Virus record (IMG/VR): IMGVR_UViG_3300022562_000719
Location: 1-53,954 of that record
DNA from: a virus
Length of the DNA stretch: 53,954 bases
Direction: 5' to 3' (one strand)
Shown here: positions 7,383 to 15,358 of the stretch, in pieces
How positions within the stretch are numbered: position 1 is the stretch's first letter
Layout of the letters: the number at the start of each line of letters is the position of its first letter
Made by a program: the position numbers and the translations under genes
The notes under the pieces: generated by a model
Database searches by the model: none
What the model saw: only the letters and a program-made list of their open reading frames with translations
Told to the model about the DNA's origin: nothing

Positions 7383-9365
7383 TTAATTGAACACAAGTCC
7401 CAACTGCGCTTCATCCGTCGAACCCCAATCCGGTCCCAGCCCACCGTCAACGCGCAATGGCACCTGCAACTGCACGCAGGTTTCCATGATATGCTTTAAT
7501 TCCTGCAACGCCTCCTGGTGTGCTTTTGTGTTGTCAACCGATCCGTCGAGTTCGTCGTGCACGGTCAAATGCGGCACACCCAGCACATTGTACACACCGT
7601 CCTCCCAGCTCTGCACCATAGCGCGCTTCATAATGTCAGCAGCAGACCCTTGGATTAACGCGTTGAGCGCTTTATGGGTGAACGCACGCTTTGCACCTGG
7701 GACACGCTGTTGAAAGTACGCTGGCACATGCTTGCGCTTGATGGGGTCGTAATGCTGCTTTTCCCACACGTTGAACCTGCGGCGTCTTCCCAGCAGTGTG
7801 CGAATCTCCCCCTCCCTGCTCGCCCTCCTGCTGGCTAAGTTATAAAGTGGTCGCGCAAAGGGTGCGCGTTTGTGAAACGAATCAATAATTTTTTGACCCT
7901 CGTCAACTTCAACCCCGAGGTTGTGACAAAGCAGCCACAACCCTTGCCCATATATCAGACCAAAATTAAGCGTCTTGGCTTGCGGGCGGGATAGGCCGGT
8001 GAGCTGCGCCATCATTGCATGGTAGTCAGTCTGCGGGTCAATGATGTACCGTTTAACTACCTCCATCGCACCGCGCAGCTTGAGCAGCGCTGCATAATGC
8101 ACCACCAAGCGGTATTCAATTTGACTCCAGTCAAGCTTGTACCACTGCTGCCCCTCCTCGGGAATAAACACCTGTCTAATTAAGCGCCCATCCTCGGACC
8201 TGATGGGTATGTTTTGCAGGTTGGGATGTGAGCTTGAAAACCTGCCGCTGACCGTACCACCGTCGTCGGAACGCAGTTGGTTAAACTGGCAATGGATGCG
8301 ACCGTTGACGTGACCTTCCTGGATGTACCCTTTAATGAATGTTTCCTTAAATTTGTCAAACCCACGCGCTTCGCTAATCAGGTTGGCAACCGGGTGCGTG
8401 TGCTGCGCAAGCCACTCCTTGCGAAAGGATGGTTTGTTGGTTTTTTCCGTGCGGTAGTAGGGCAGCTCGAGCTTATCAAATACCTTTGCAATGCTGTCAG
8501 CTGCCCAAATATCAACCCCAATACCGGCAACAAGCTTTATCTTGTCCAGGATCCGGTTCTGCTGCTGCTCCATGCTTTTGTATAGTTCATCAGCACGATC
8601 CAGGTTCACCCGTACCCCGCGCTGGTGCATCTGTAGCAACAGCGGAATAAGCTTGCTCTCCATTATGAACAGATCCCACAGCTTAAGCGCTTCAAGCTGT
8701 GCGTGCTGCTTAGCAAAAATGCGCAGCGGTAAATCAACGTCTCCTTCCGCATACGCTGCAACCACGCTGGGCGGTGCGCGCCAGATGTTGGACTTTATGT
8801 TTTGCTCAGTGCCGAATGCACGCTTCAACCACGTTGCCATCGCGTCGTCTTTTTTACCCTCCTCCAGATATTTGCGCGCTAGGGATTCCAGCGAATAGCT
8901 CAAACGGTTTTCATCAAGCAACGGTTCCGCCACCTGGATGTCATAAAAGGGACCGCGCGCCCTGACGCCCGCTGTGGTTAGGTAGTCCAGGTCGTAGAGC
9001 AAATTGGTGCCCACCTTGGGGACAGGTATTTGCAGCACACCGTCCAACCACTCGAGCACCTTTTCGCGTGGTAGGTTTGGCCCCTCCTTGTGTGCTATTG
9101 GATAATAGCAACGGAACCCAGCTTCAGTCCCCACCGAGATGCCTGCAATGTAACCATCGCGCTGTGCACCAGGACCGCGCGTAAGCAGCTCGGGGTCATA
9201 CGTTTCAGTATCAACTGCAATCAACCCTTGGCCACTTAAGTCGGGGAATTGTGTTGGCAGCGTCCAGTCGGTTTGCGGTGTGGGTGGTAGCGGACCTTGA
9301 TAAGTAGAAGCACTTCTAACAGGTGGTGCATCTTCCCAAAAAAGTCCAAACGCATCATCACGCAT
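7383..9365 (-). CDS. DNA polymerase I-type (family A) replicative polymerase with 3'-5' exonuclease
   Basis: 660 aa. Proofreading exonuclease motifs: Exo I D52-x-E54 (VDTET), Exo II NLLYD (D125) and Exo III YAEGD (D209). Polymerase motif A is LDWSQIEYR (D412). Motif B is RPQAKTLNFGLIYG, with R460, K464 and F468 (the F form rather than the Y form). Motif C is HDE at 603-605. The start at 9365 follows CACAGGAGCACAAC. There is no 5'-3' exonuclease domain, as usual for phage enzymes. It heads the leftward early operon and must copy a genome that probably carries deazaguanine. A clamp-like gene is encoded at 18336. Confidence 0.95.
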   Translation of the reverse strand: MRDDAFGLFWEDAPPVRSASTYQGPLPPTPQTDWTLPTQFPDLSGQGLIAVDTETYDPELLTRGPGAQRDGYIAGISVGTEAGFRCYYPIAHKEGPNLPREKVLEWLDGVLQIPVPKVGTNLLYDLDYLTTAGVRARGPFYDIQVAEPLLDENRLSYSLESLARKYLEEGKKDDAMATWLKRAFGTEQNIKSNIWRAPPSVVAAYAEGDVDLPLRIFAKQHAQLEALKLWDLFIMESKLIPLLLQMHQRGVRVNLDRADELYKSMEQQQNRILDKIKLVAGIGVDIWAADSIAKVFDKLELPYYRTEKTNKPSFRKEWLAQHTHPVANLISEARGFDKFKETFIKGYIQEGHVNGRIHCQFNQLRSDDGGTVSGRFSSSHPNLQNIPIRSEDGRLIRQVFIPEEGQQWYKLDWSQIEYRLVVHYAALLKLRGAMEVVKRYIIDPQTDYHAMMAQLTGLSRPQAKTLNFGLIYGQGLWLLCHNLGVEVDEGQKIIDSFHKRAPFARPLYNLASRRASREGEIRTLLGRRRRFNVWEKQHYDPIKRKHVPAYFQQRVPGAKRAFTHKALNALIQGSAADIMKRAMVQSWEDGVYNVLGVPHLTVHDELDGSVDNTKAHQEALQELKHIMETCVQLQVPLRVDGGLGPDWGSTDEAQLGLVFN

Positions 9366-9562
9366 GTTGTGCTCCTGTGAATTGTTTACTTTTAAATTTT
9401 TTTGTAATAGGAGACAAGCGTGGTTCAGTTTCGACCTCGGACATCGCGCAGCAGTGTCCGGAAAAGAGTTAGCTTGTAGCGGCACCCGCCGTTCGCAACT
9501 TAGCTCCTGTGGGGTTAGAAGCTGACGCAAGCGCGGCGCGGCGGCCACATAGGAATTTCAAA
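9366..9562. promoter_or_regulatory. Divergent intergenic control region
   Basis: This separates the leftward early genes from the rightward block. Leftward, TTGTCT and TAAAAG lie 17 bp apart before the polymerase gene within an A/T-rich stretch. Rightward, TTGTTT and TAATAG are similarly spaced but weaker. A second CACAGGAG on the minus strand near 9505 leads only to a 9-codon frame. No gene is supported here. Confidence 0.4.
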
Positions 9563-9799
9563 ATGCCAACTGTGCACCCAACATACTTTACTGACACGCG
9601 CATGTGGTGTGTCGAAGACCCACCGCTGCAAGCACCGTCGCTGCGCGAACTAAAAAAATTGCTTCCGCGCGGTTGGAAGATAGCGGGATATTTTCCTAAC
9701 GGGTTTCAAGCAACACGCGCACCTGGGGAAGCGGTATTGCGCCCCGTGCTGAATCACCCACCAAAGTTTCGAGATAATACAGGAAAATCAAGAGTTTAA
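9563..9799 (+). CDS. Hypothetical protein (78 aa)
   Basis: It begins MPTVHPTYFTDTRMWCVEDP and contains a basic helix (SLRELKKLLPRGWKIAGYFP). The ATG at 9563 is chosen because AGGAA lies eight bases upstream. An in-frame upstream methionine at 9509 has no such site. It is the first gene of the rightward block. No family recognised. Confidence 0.55.
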   Translation: MPTVHPTYFTDTRMWCVEDPPLQAPSLRELKKLLPRGWKIAGYFPNGFQATRAPGEAVLRPVLNHPPKFRDNTGKSRV

Positions 9800-9804
9800 A
9801 GTTC

Positions 9805-9833
9805 TTGCTATTTGAAGCTTCTTGGGCTAAACT
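9805..9833 (+). promoter_or_regulatory. Candidate sigma-70-like promoter
   Basis: TTGCTA (9805-9810) and TAAACT (9828-9833) are separated by exactly 17 bp, just ahead of the gene at 9857 and after the stop at 9799. Assigned by consensus likeness only. Confidence 0.35.
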
Positions 9834-9856
9834 TCTTGCATCACAGGAGGTTAGCG

Positions 9857-10240
9857 ATGTCAACATACAAACTACAGCCCCGCGAAAGTACTTGCACGTT
9901 CCACAAAATCACGACCGGGCGCAAATGGGTCGGTCGTGTAACACAGCACGCAGATGGGGATTGGTTAGGTATTATTGGTCCCCTCATGCTTAAGCGCCCC
10001 ACACGCGAGCAAGCATTTGACGATGTAGTTGCGCAGCACCTTGGCTACCCAAGTGGTGTAGCGTTGCGCAATAAAAACAGTCAAGTCCGTAAAGCTAAGC
10101 GTTTGGTCAACCAAGTAGCGGATCACGCGTTTGCTGAATATCAACGCGGCAATATGGCACTGGCGGATAAGCTACTTACCAATCCCACGGGTGCTACTGC
10201 ATTTATCAATGCAGCGTCGCGCAGCATTTTCCGCAAGTAA
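9857..10240 (+). CDS. Hypothetical protein (127 aa)
   Basis: It begins MSTYKLQPRESTCTFHKITT. The first half looks like a small beta domain (WVGRVTQHADGDWLGIIGP). The second half is basic and helical (KAKRLVNQVADHAFAEYQRG). Start chosen because CACAGGAGG lies seven bases upstream of ATG at 9857. First gene behind the candidate promoter at 9805. Function unknown. Confidence 0.6.
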   Translation: MSTYKLQPRESTCTFHKITTGRKWVGRVTQHADGDWLGIIGPLMLKRPTREQAFDDVVAQHLGYPSGVALRNKNSQVRKAKRLVNQVADHAFAEYQRGNMALADKLLTNPTGATAFINAASRSIFRK

Positions 10241-10271
10241 TTAACCCAACCTTCCACCACAGGAGCACACC

Positions 10272-10496
10272 ATGAAAGTCCAAGACCTTATCGACCAGTT
10301 GCAGCAGTTCGACCCACTCGACGAAGTGCACTTTTCCTACAACTCCGGCGACCACTGGCACACCACCGTTGTACCCGTTGTGCGGTGCGTGGAAATGTTG
10401 CCGATAATTGAGTCCGAGTACCATGACAAGCCCATACTCCTTGACGACGAGGATGAGCGCTACGACGACGCGCAGCAGGTAGTTGTGCTGAGTTGA
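10272..10496 (+). CDS. Conserved-looking phage hypothetical protein (74 aa)
   Basis: It begins MKVQDLIDQLQQFDPLDEVH, a pattern seen in many small phage and bacterial proteins of unknown function, and has an acidic C-terminal part (LLDDEDERYDDAQQ). CACAGGAGCACACC precedes the ATG. It is followed immediately by the structured element at 10497. Confidence 0.7.
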   Translation: MKVQDLIDQLQQFDPLDEVHFSYNSGDHWHTTVVPVVRCVEMLPIIESEYHDKPILLDDEDERYDDAQQVVVLS

Positions 10497-10541
10497 TGCC
10501 TTGCTCCCTGCACACCCATGCGGTGTGCAGTATGGAAGGCA
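10497..10541 (+). other. Structured RNA element, copy 1
   Basis: The outer stem TGCCTT/AAGGCA encloses a 5x5 internal loop (GCTCC/TATGG) and an upper stem CTGCACACC/GGTGTGCAG with loop CATGC. It begins directly after the stop codon of the 74-aa gene and ends 22 bases before the next ATG. A second copy at 11418 keeps the outer stem and internal loop exactly but has different, still complementary, upper-stem bases. No T-tract follows, so it is not an ordinary terminator. Confidence 0.75.
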
Positions 10542-10563
10542 AACTTAACCACAGGAGCAGACG

Positions 10564-10878
10564 ATGAACACCAAGCTACAAAACCGGCGGTTAGATGAAG
10601 CAGCGATGTTGCGTAAAATGTGCATTCAGCAGACCACCGAATGGATGGATGACGTTATTAGTACGCTTGAGCGCGGTGTGCAGGACTTGCGTAGTCGCAA
10701 ACAAGCGTTTCTTGCGTCCACCGACCCCAAGATTGCTGACGCACAGCGGCAGCTGGGTAAGCCCATTAATCAGCTGTCCTATTTTGTAAACGACTACACC
10801 AATGTCACCCGCAACTTGCGGATGGATATGGTGCCCAACTTGGCGGCTGCGCTAACTGTTAGCAAAGTTTCCAGTTAA
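10564..10878 (+). CDS. Hypothetical helical protein (104 aa)
   Basis: It begins MNTKLQNRRLDEAAMLRKMC and is almost entirely predicted helix with heptad-like stretches (MDDVISTLERGVQDLRSRK), suggesting a coiled coil. CACAGGAGCAGACG precedes the ATG. It lies between the two structured RNA elements. No family recognised. Confidence 0.65.
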   Translation: MNTKLQNRRLDEAAMLRKMCIQQTTEWMDDVISTLERGVQDLRSRKQAFLASTDPKIADAQRQLGKPINQLSYFVNDYTNVTRNLRMDMVPNLAAALTVSKVSS

Positions 10879-10902
10879 CCCACCACATCACAGGAGCATA
10901 CA

Positions 10903-11169
10903 ATGACCACGTTGAAACAGATACGCGAAACGGTGCACGCGGACCAAATCAGCCACAAAAAAGACGGCACCATCATATTCCGTGAAGGGTACTTCTACCA
11001 CGGTGGGCGCACCGCCGAAAAGTTCGCCCAGCGCATCACTCAGGCTCTTACGACAGCAGGTATTGCCCACACCGTTGTCGACTGGGGTGACCACTGGGCC
11101 ACCTTCCGTGGCAATGCACCCCTGGCGCGCAGCTCCCACTTCTACGTTCAGATCCGCTTGCAAGGTTAA
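10903..11169 (+). CDS. Hypothetical protein (88 aa)
   Basis: It begins MTTLKQIRETVHADQISHKK. An alternating beta-alpha-beta pattern (GTIIFREGYFYHGGRTAEKF, then a helix, then HTVVDWGDHWATF) suggests a small alpha/beta fold. CACAGGAGCATACA precedes the ATG. No family recognised. Confidence 0.65.
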   Translation: MTTLKQIRETVHADQISHKKDGTIIFREGYFYHGGRTAEKFAQRITQALTTAGIAHTVVDWGDHWATFRGNAPLARSSHFYVQIRLQG

Positions 11170-11179
11170 GGAGCACACA

Positions 11180-11416
11180 ATGTCCAAATCAAAACGCGAA
11201 CGCATGTTAACCGCGCTGGTACATTGCATCGACGCAGCACCTGAAGCAAAACAAGCTGAGCTTGCTGCTGCATTTGATGACTACACCAAAACGTACAAGC
11301 AGCCACCGCTGGATACCCTGGCCGGCTGGCTGCTTGCTGCAATCGAGGACGGCATTGCATCTTACCAGATGTCCCTGGAGCTTGCGCACCAGGAGTATAT
11401 GGACGCACACCATTAA
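11180..11416 (+). CDS. Hypothetical protein (78 aa)
   Basis: It begins MSKSKRERMLTALVHCIDAA and ends EYMDAHH. It is helical and acidic in the C-terminal half. GGAGCACACA lies directly upstream of ATG, starting at the stop of the previous gene. It is followed by structured element copy 2. Function unknown. Confidence 0.65.
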   Translation: MSKSKRERMLTALVHCIDAAPEAKQAELAAAFDDYTKTYKQPPLDTLAGWLLAAIEDGIASYQMSLELAHQEYMDAHH

Positions 11417-11417
11417 A

Positions 11418-11459
11418 TGCCTTGCTCCCTGCCGCTCTCGGGCGGCAGTATGGAAGGCA
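11418..11459 (+). other. Structured RNA element, copy 2
   Basis: It has the same plan as the element at 10497: TGCCTT/AAGGCA outer stem, GCTCC/TATGG internal loop, then an upper stem CTGCCGC/GCGGCAG with loop TCTCGG. The outer parts are identical to copy 1 while the upper stem differs by compensating changes, which argues for a selected RNA structure. It begins directly after the TAA of the 78-aa gene. Confidence 0.75.
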
Positions 11460-11485
11460 CTACAACCACACACAGGAGCAGTACA

Positions 11486-12106
11486 ATGCGAAAACCCTTT
11501 AACCTACAGCAAGCACTCACCCAGGCGTGGGACCTTATGTGGCAACGCAAACTCGAGCAGCGCAAGGTCGCTGAAAAGGCCCTTAAGAAAACCGGCAAGC
11601 AGCCGTGGGGCTACGCGGAAACTTTTTACACCACCGCAACGGATATGGAGCGCATGATACGGGCCTTTGCAACCGCGGATATGGAAGGCACCCCGCGTGA
11701 GCAGGCAAGTGGAATGTTTATTGGCGGTGGCGTGCGTATTTCCACGGGCATGCGCGGCACACTGCTTGATGCTTGCCGGCAGTGGCTACTGCGCAACCCC
11801 AAGATCAGCAGCCACAATTTCGGGCGCGGGCATATTAGCGGTCAACGCTTCCGCCCCGTTGGGCAACCTATTGGTCCAGCTGAGCAAGTTACCATGCAGA
11901 AAAAAGCGGAACGCCGCGCTAACCCGCGCCCGCGCTTGTATCACTACACCGAAAGCGAATACGGTGGGCGTCCGTGGTGCACCCGTGCGCGGCGGTCTGC
12001 TTATTCCTGGCGTCCCAGCCGTCACGTATGTACAACGCACAACCAGCAGCAAGTCACCTGCCCACGCTGTTTGAAGATGCTTGCTGCTGATCCGCAGTGT
12101 AAGTAA
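11486..12106 (+). CDS. Hypothetical protein with C-terminal zinc-binding-like cysteines (206 aa)
   Basis: It begins MRKPFNLQQALTQAWDLMWQ. A central glycine-rich part (ASGMFIGGGVRISTGMRG) is followed by a basic region and a C-terminal cluster C-x9-C-x2-C with a nearby histidine, suggesting a zinc knuckle that may bind nucleic acid. The start at 11486 follows CACAGGAGCAGTACA. An upstream in-frame methionine inside the structured element at 11417 is rejected. No family recognised. Confidence 0.65.
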   Translation: MRKPFNLQQALTQAWDLMWQRKLEQRKVAEKALKKTGKQPWGYAETFYTTATDMERMIRAFATADMEGTPREQASGMFIGGGVRISTGMRGTLLDACRQWLLRNPKISSHNFGRGHISGQRFRPVGQPIGPAEQVTMQKKAERRANPRPRLYHYTESEYGGRPWCTRARRSAYSWRPSRHVCTTHNQQQVTCPRCLKMLAADPQCK

Positions 12107-12140
12107 GTTATCGCCCATACCCCATCACAGGAGCAGTACA

Positions 12141-13694
12141 ATGGTACAACTTAACCTCAACCAATCCGGTGTCCCGGTTAGAACGGACATTGCTTGGTCC
12201 CCACAGCAACTCAGCTTTCTGAACTGGTGCAAGTCAGGTGCAGGGTCGTGCATCCTGGTAGCCGTGGCCGGCGCTGGTAAAACCACCGTGCTCATCGAAG
12301 GTGGTCGCGTCATTGCGGGTCAGGTTGCATACATGGCCTACAACAAGGATATTGTGAAGGAAACGAACGAGAAGTTGCTCAAGCTTGGTATTGACTGGAA
12401 AAAAATGCAGGCCAAGACCGCGCACGGCTTCGGCTCCGGTGCATACCGCAAAGCGCGCCCGAATGTGCGGTTGGATGAGTTTAAGATCCGCGACATTGTA
12501 GAACAGTTGGTGCCGGAGAAGCACCCCTTGGCCATCCACCAGGACGCAATATGCAAGCTAGTATCGCTTGCCAAACAAGCGGCGTTCGGTGTGGTGCACG
12601 CGCTGGCAGACCAGCACTTATGGCTGGAAATGGCCGAGCACTTTGATGTGTTTGATGATGACGATAAGCCCGCCCCGCGCGAGGAGATCATTGCGCTGGC
12701 AATTGATGTGCTTAAGCAATCAAACACCATGCTTGACATCATTGATTACGACGACATGATCTACATGCCGCTGCTGCACCGCTGCCGCTTCTGGCAATTT
12801 GACGTGGTCATGGTGGACGAAGCACAGGACACCAACGCCGCGCGCCGCGCACTGGTGCGTGCGATGGTCAAGAAGGGTGGGCGGGTCATTGCAGTGGGTG
12901 ACCCAGCACAAGCCATCTACGGGTTCACAGGTGCGAATGCTGACAGCCTTGACCTTATTGCCAAGGACTTCAACTGCGAGCGCCTTCCCCTTACGGTGTC
13001 TTTCCGTTGTCCGAAGCAGGTGGTCGGCTTTGCGCAGCGGTGGGTGTCGCATATCCAAGCTGCCGACAGTGCACCTGATGGTGCTGTTAGCAGCACCAGC
13101 ATGGAAGCGTTCCTTAAGCGCAATGACCTGAGCGGTTCCGCTGCTGTGTTATGCCGCACCAATAAGCCACTTGTGTCGCTCGCGTTTAAGCTTATCCGCC
13201 AGCGCACACCTTGCCGCATAGAGGGGCGCGACATTGGCAAGCGCATTCAAAAGCTGATTACGCGATGGAAGGTGAAGACGCTGGATGCACTCGAGACCAA
13301 GCTTGACACCTACCTGGCGCGCGAGACGACCAAGCTGCTTGCCAAACGGCAGGAAGCAAAGCTTGCTGAAGTTGAGGATGCAGTTGAAACCGTGCGTGTC
13401 ATTATTGACCAATGTCGCGCGGAAAAGAAAACCACCATACAAGACGCAGTTGACTTCGTGGATGGTTTGTTTGCGGATAAAGTAACTAACATGCTGGTAC
13501 TGTCTTCCATCCACAAGGCAAAGGGGCGCGAGTGGGAGCGCGTGTTCTGGTTGGACCGCGCTGGTACTTGCCCTTCGAAGTGGGCGCGCCAAGCATGGCA
13601 GCAGGAGCAGGAAAAGAACCTGATGTACGTTGCAGCTACTCGCGCCAAGGCTGAGCTGATTGAACTTGCACCCGAACAGAGGAGGGCGGCATGA
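12141..13694 (+). CDS. UvrD/Rep-like superfamily 1 DNA helicase
   Basis: 517 aa. Helicase motifs in order: I AGAGKTT (43-49), II VMVDEAQDTN, III VGDPAQAIYGFTGA, IV SFRCP, V SIHKAKGREWERVF and VI LMYVAATRAK. This is an ATP-driven 3'-5' helicase type used in replication or repair. The domain spacing is compact compared with about 720 aa in cellular UvrD, so the accessory 1B/2B subdomains are reduced. The start follows CACAGGAGCAGTACA. The stop overlaps the next gene (ATGA). Confidence 0.92.
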   Translation: MVQLNLNQSGVPVRTDIAWSPQQLSFLNWCKSGAGSCILVAVAGAGKTTVLIEGGRVIAGQVAYMAYNKDIVKETNEKLLKLGIDWKKMQAKTAHGFGSGAYRKARPNVRLDEFKIRDIVEQLVPEKHPLAIHQDAICKLVSLAKQAAFGVVHALADQHLWLEMAEHFDVFDDDDKPAPREEIIALAIDVLKQSNTMLDIIDYDDMIYMPLLHRCRFWQFDVVMVDEAQDTNAARRALVRAMVKKGGRVIAVGDPAQAIYGFTGANADSLDLIAKDFNCERLPLTVSFRCPKQVVGFAQRWVSHIQAADSAPDGAVSSTSMEAFLKRNDLSGSAAVLCRTNKPLVSLAFKLIRQRTPCRIEGRDIGKRIQKLITRWKVKTLDALETKLDTYLARETTKLLAKRQEAKLAEVEDAVETVRVIIDQCRAEKKTTIQDAVDFVDGLFADKVTNMLVLSSIHKAKGREWERVFWLDRAGTCPSKWARQAWQQEQEKNLMYVAATRAKAELIELAPEQRRAA

Positions 13695-13915
13695 CTGTGC
13701 TGAGCAAATATCCGAAGCCCACGCGAGCGGAGGAGGTGAAAGTGCTAGACAATTTGAGGTTCTGCGTGTTTCGGGACTATTCACAAAAGCACCACGAATC
13801 TTGGCGCGTAACTTACGACGGCAAGCTAACCACCCCTTGTTTCAACAATCGCGGCGCAGCCTATGGCTATCTCGAAATGCTGCAAAAGGGACGCCGAAAA
13901 CCGGAGTTTGTGTGA
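13691..13915 (+). CDS. Hypothetical protein (74 aa)
   Basis: It begins MTVLSKYPKPTRAEEVKVLD. A small beta-rich stretch (FCVFRDYSQKHHESWRVTY) is followed by a helix. The start overlaps the helicase stop (ATGA) and GGAGG lies just upstream, so it is translated with the helicase. The stop overlaps the next start (TGATG). Unknown function. Confidence 0.6.
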   Translation: MTVLSKYPKPTRAEEVKVLDNLRFCVFRDYSQKHHESWRVTYDGKLTTPCFNNRGAAYGYLEMLQKGRRKPEFV

Positions 13916-14034
13916 TGCGCAACCTAATCATAAGCATCGAGCTGCTGGCAGTGGTTGTTAGCTTAATGATCGCTTCCAGCGTACTTGGTTCCAGCGTCGC
14001 GGTGATGTTGCTGCACGGTTTAGGTGCACGATGA
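13915..14034 (+). CDS. Small membrane protein (39 aa)
   Basis: It reads MRNLIISIELLAVVVSLMIA and ends VMLLHGLGAR, almost all one or two hydrophobic helices. It is held between two overlapping start-stop junctions (TGATG upstream, ATGA downstream), so translation is coupled on both sides. GGAG lies 12 bases upstream. Possible inner-membrane peptide. Function unknown. Confidence 0.55.
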   Translation: MRNLIISIELLAVVVSLMIASSVLGSSVAVMLLHGLGAR

Positions 14035-14897
14035 AACCCTGCACCTTAGATCACACAGCTCCAGACATCATACCAAAATTCCTTTGCCGTCTATGCAACC
14101 CTGAAAAAGCAACCTGGGATCTAACGGCGGCAAATATTATGGGCGATTTCACTTCATCACCTGCGGTGTCCTTTGTCGACCGCCTCGAGCGCGAACGACA
14201 ACTGCGCACCCAATACAAAAAGGAGCGAGCGGAAGTACGCATCAAAAAACTTAAGGCAAGTTTAGAACGAAAGAAACTCACACCAATCTCAACTGAAGGA
14301 TTGCGGTGGGACACTAAGTGGTCTAAATGGGTTCCCGATACAGTTTCAACACAGGAGAACGACAACATGTCACGCCTAACGCTTACCCCATACGATAAGA
14401 ACGATCAGCCAATTCCGCGCGGTTTTACTTCGGTGAATGAAGACGCGTCGCCGGACGAAATCAAACAGAAGGTTCGTCACGCGTTTGTACGCGCCGGCAT
14501 CGGCAGAACGGTCAAGGTGGTTGCAACGAAAAAAGGTGGTGGGTCGGTTCAAACCTACACACCAAGCGACGTTGCACTTGCAATCACCGCAGCAGCCCCA
14601 CAGTCAACCGAACCAGCTACGGCGACAGAGGAGGATGAAGTGAGCAAGCGCAAGAAGACAGCGGCAAAAAAGGGTAACGGCGAAGCGCGGCGCACGCGTG
14701 CAACCGTCACCCTGGAGATGCTTGGTCGCAAGACCGGCACCACTGCGGAAGAACTGGTGGAAGCGTTCAAGCGGGAATTTGGCGAGGGCAAGCTTACCAC
14801 TGCGCACCTTGCCATCTACAAAGCTCCCAAGGCCGCGAAGAAAAAGATTGTTAAGGAAAAGTCCGAGACACGCGGCACGGTGTATTACTTGGCCTAG
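14031..14897 (+). CDS. Hypothetical basic two-part protein (288 aa) with an internal start
   Basis: The first part (1-112) holds a C-x2-C pair (LCRLCNPE) and a long basic helix (RIKKLKASLERKKL). The second part starts at M113 (MSRLTLTPYDKNDQPIPRGF), has a lysine/alanine-rich linker (KRKKTAAKKG) and ends in a helical domain plus TRGTVYYLA. A standard phage binding site (CACAGGAGAACGACAAC) lies directly before ATG at 14367. The frame therefore probably yields both a 288-aa and a 176-aa product, or is a fusion of two genes that kept the second start. The upstream start overlaps the membrane-peptide stop. No family recognised. Confidence 0.6.
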   Translation: MKPCTLDHTAPDIIPKFLCRLCNPEKATWDLTAANIMGDFTSSPAVSFVDRLERERQLRTQYKKERAEVRIKKLKASLERKKLTPISTEGLRWDTKWSKWVPDTVSTQENDNMSRLTLTPYDKNDQPIPRGFTSVNEDASPDEIKQKVRHAFVRAGIGRTVKVVATKKGGGSVQTYTPSDVALAITAAAPQSTEPATATEEDEVSKRKKTAAKKGNGEARRTRATVTLEMLGRKTGTTAEELVEAFKREFGEGKLTTAHLAIYKAPKAAKKKIVKEKSETRGTVYYLA

Positions 14898-14912
14898 TTG
14901 CCCGGCGCGCCT

Positions 14913-14957
14913 GCTGGTTGCAGCTTGCTCTGGCGGTAAGTTGCAACCAGCCCTTTT
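14913..14957 (+). terminator. Strong hairpin with short T-tract upstream of queD
   Basis: GCTGGTTGCAGCTT (14913-14926) pairs with AAGTTGCAACCAGC (14938-14951), 14 bp with one G-U, with an 11-base loop. CCTTTTCC follows. It may end transcription of the gene before it, or attenuate read-through into the deazaguanine genes that start 25 bases later. It does not match preQ1 riboswitch consensus. Confidence 0.6.
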
Positions 14958-14975
14958 CCTGCACAGGAGGGTTCC

Positions 14976-15335
14976 TTGATCACCACAGTCTCGCGCCGCT
15001 ACCACTTCGAAGCAGCGCATTATCTGCCGCGTGTACCGGAAGGACACAAGTGCAAACGTATGCACGGTCACAACTACGAGCTGGAAATAACCGTATCCGG
15101 GGAAGTTGAAAGCGATGGGTTCATTATTGACTTTTGGGATTTGGACAAGGTGGTGCAGCCACTCATTGACATGGTTGACCACCGCACGCTCAACGATATT
15201 GGTGGGCTGGAAAACCCCACCGCTGAAAACATTGCAGCGTGGTTCCTTAACCACCTCATGCACCAAGGCGTGAGTAAGGTGCGTGTGTATGAAACAAAGG
15301 ATTGCTGGAGTGATGTCTTCTTAACGGTTCTCTAA
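14976..15335 (+). CDS. queD: 6-carboxytetrahydropterin synthase (QueD)
   Basis: 119 aa. QueD converts dihydroneopterin triphosphate to 6-carboxy-tetrahydropterin, step 2 of preQ0 synthesis. Zinc histidines H15 (FEAAH), H30 and H32 (MHGHNYELEI) and catalytic C26 are present. Also visible are the VDHRTLND motif (D68, H69), PTAENIA and the late glutamate in VYETKD (E106). The start is TTG at 14976, chosen because CACAGGAGG lies six bases upstream and because homologous proteins begin here. It opens the cluster whose other steps are at 15720 (FolE), 19307 (QueE) and 16643 (QueC). Confidence 0.93.
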   Translation: MITTVSRRYHFEAAHYLPRVPEGHKCKRMHGHNYELEITVSGEVESDGFIIDFWDLDKVVQPLIDMVDHRTLNDIGGLENPTAENIAAWFLNHLMHQGVSKVRVYETKDCWSDVFLTVL

Positions 15336-15358
15336 TATGCACAACACAGGAGCACAAA

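Noticed and set aside
9420-9479. 19-codon GTG frame after AGGAG in the divergent region
   Set aside because: A binding site exists, but the peptide is too short and basic to support on sequence alone. It could be a leader peptide, not reported as a gene.
14898-14975. PreQ1/preQ0 riboswitch ahead of queD
   Set aside because: The leader forms a simple 14-bp hairpin with a short T-tract and lacks the conserved loop and A-rich tail of preQ1 classes. A terminator or attenuator explains it.
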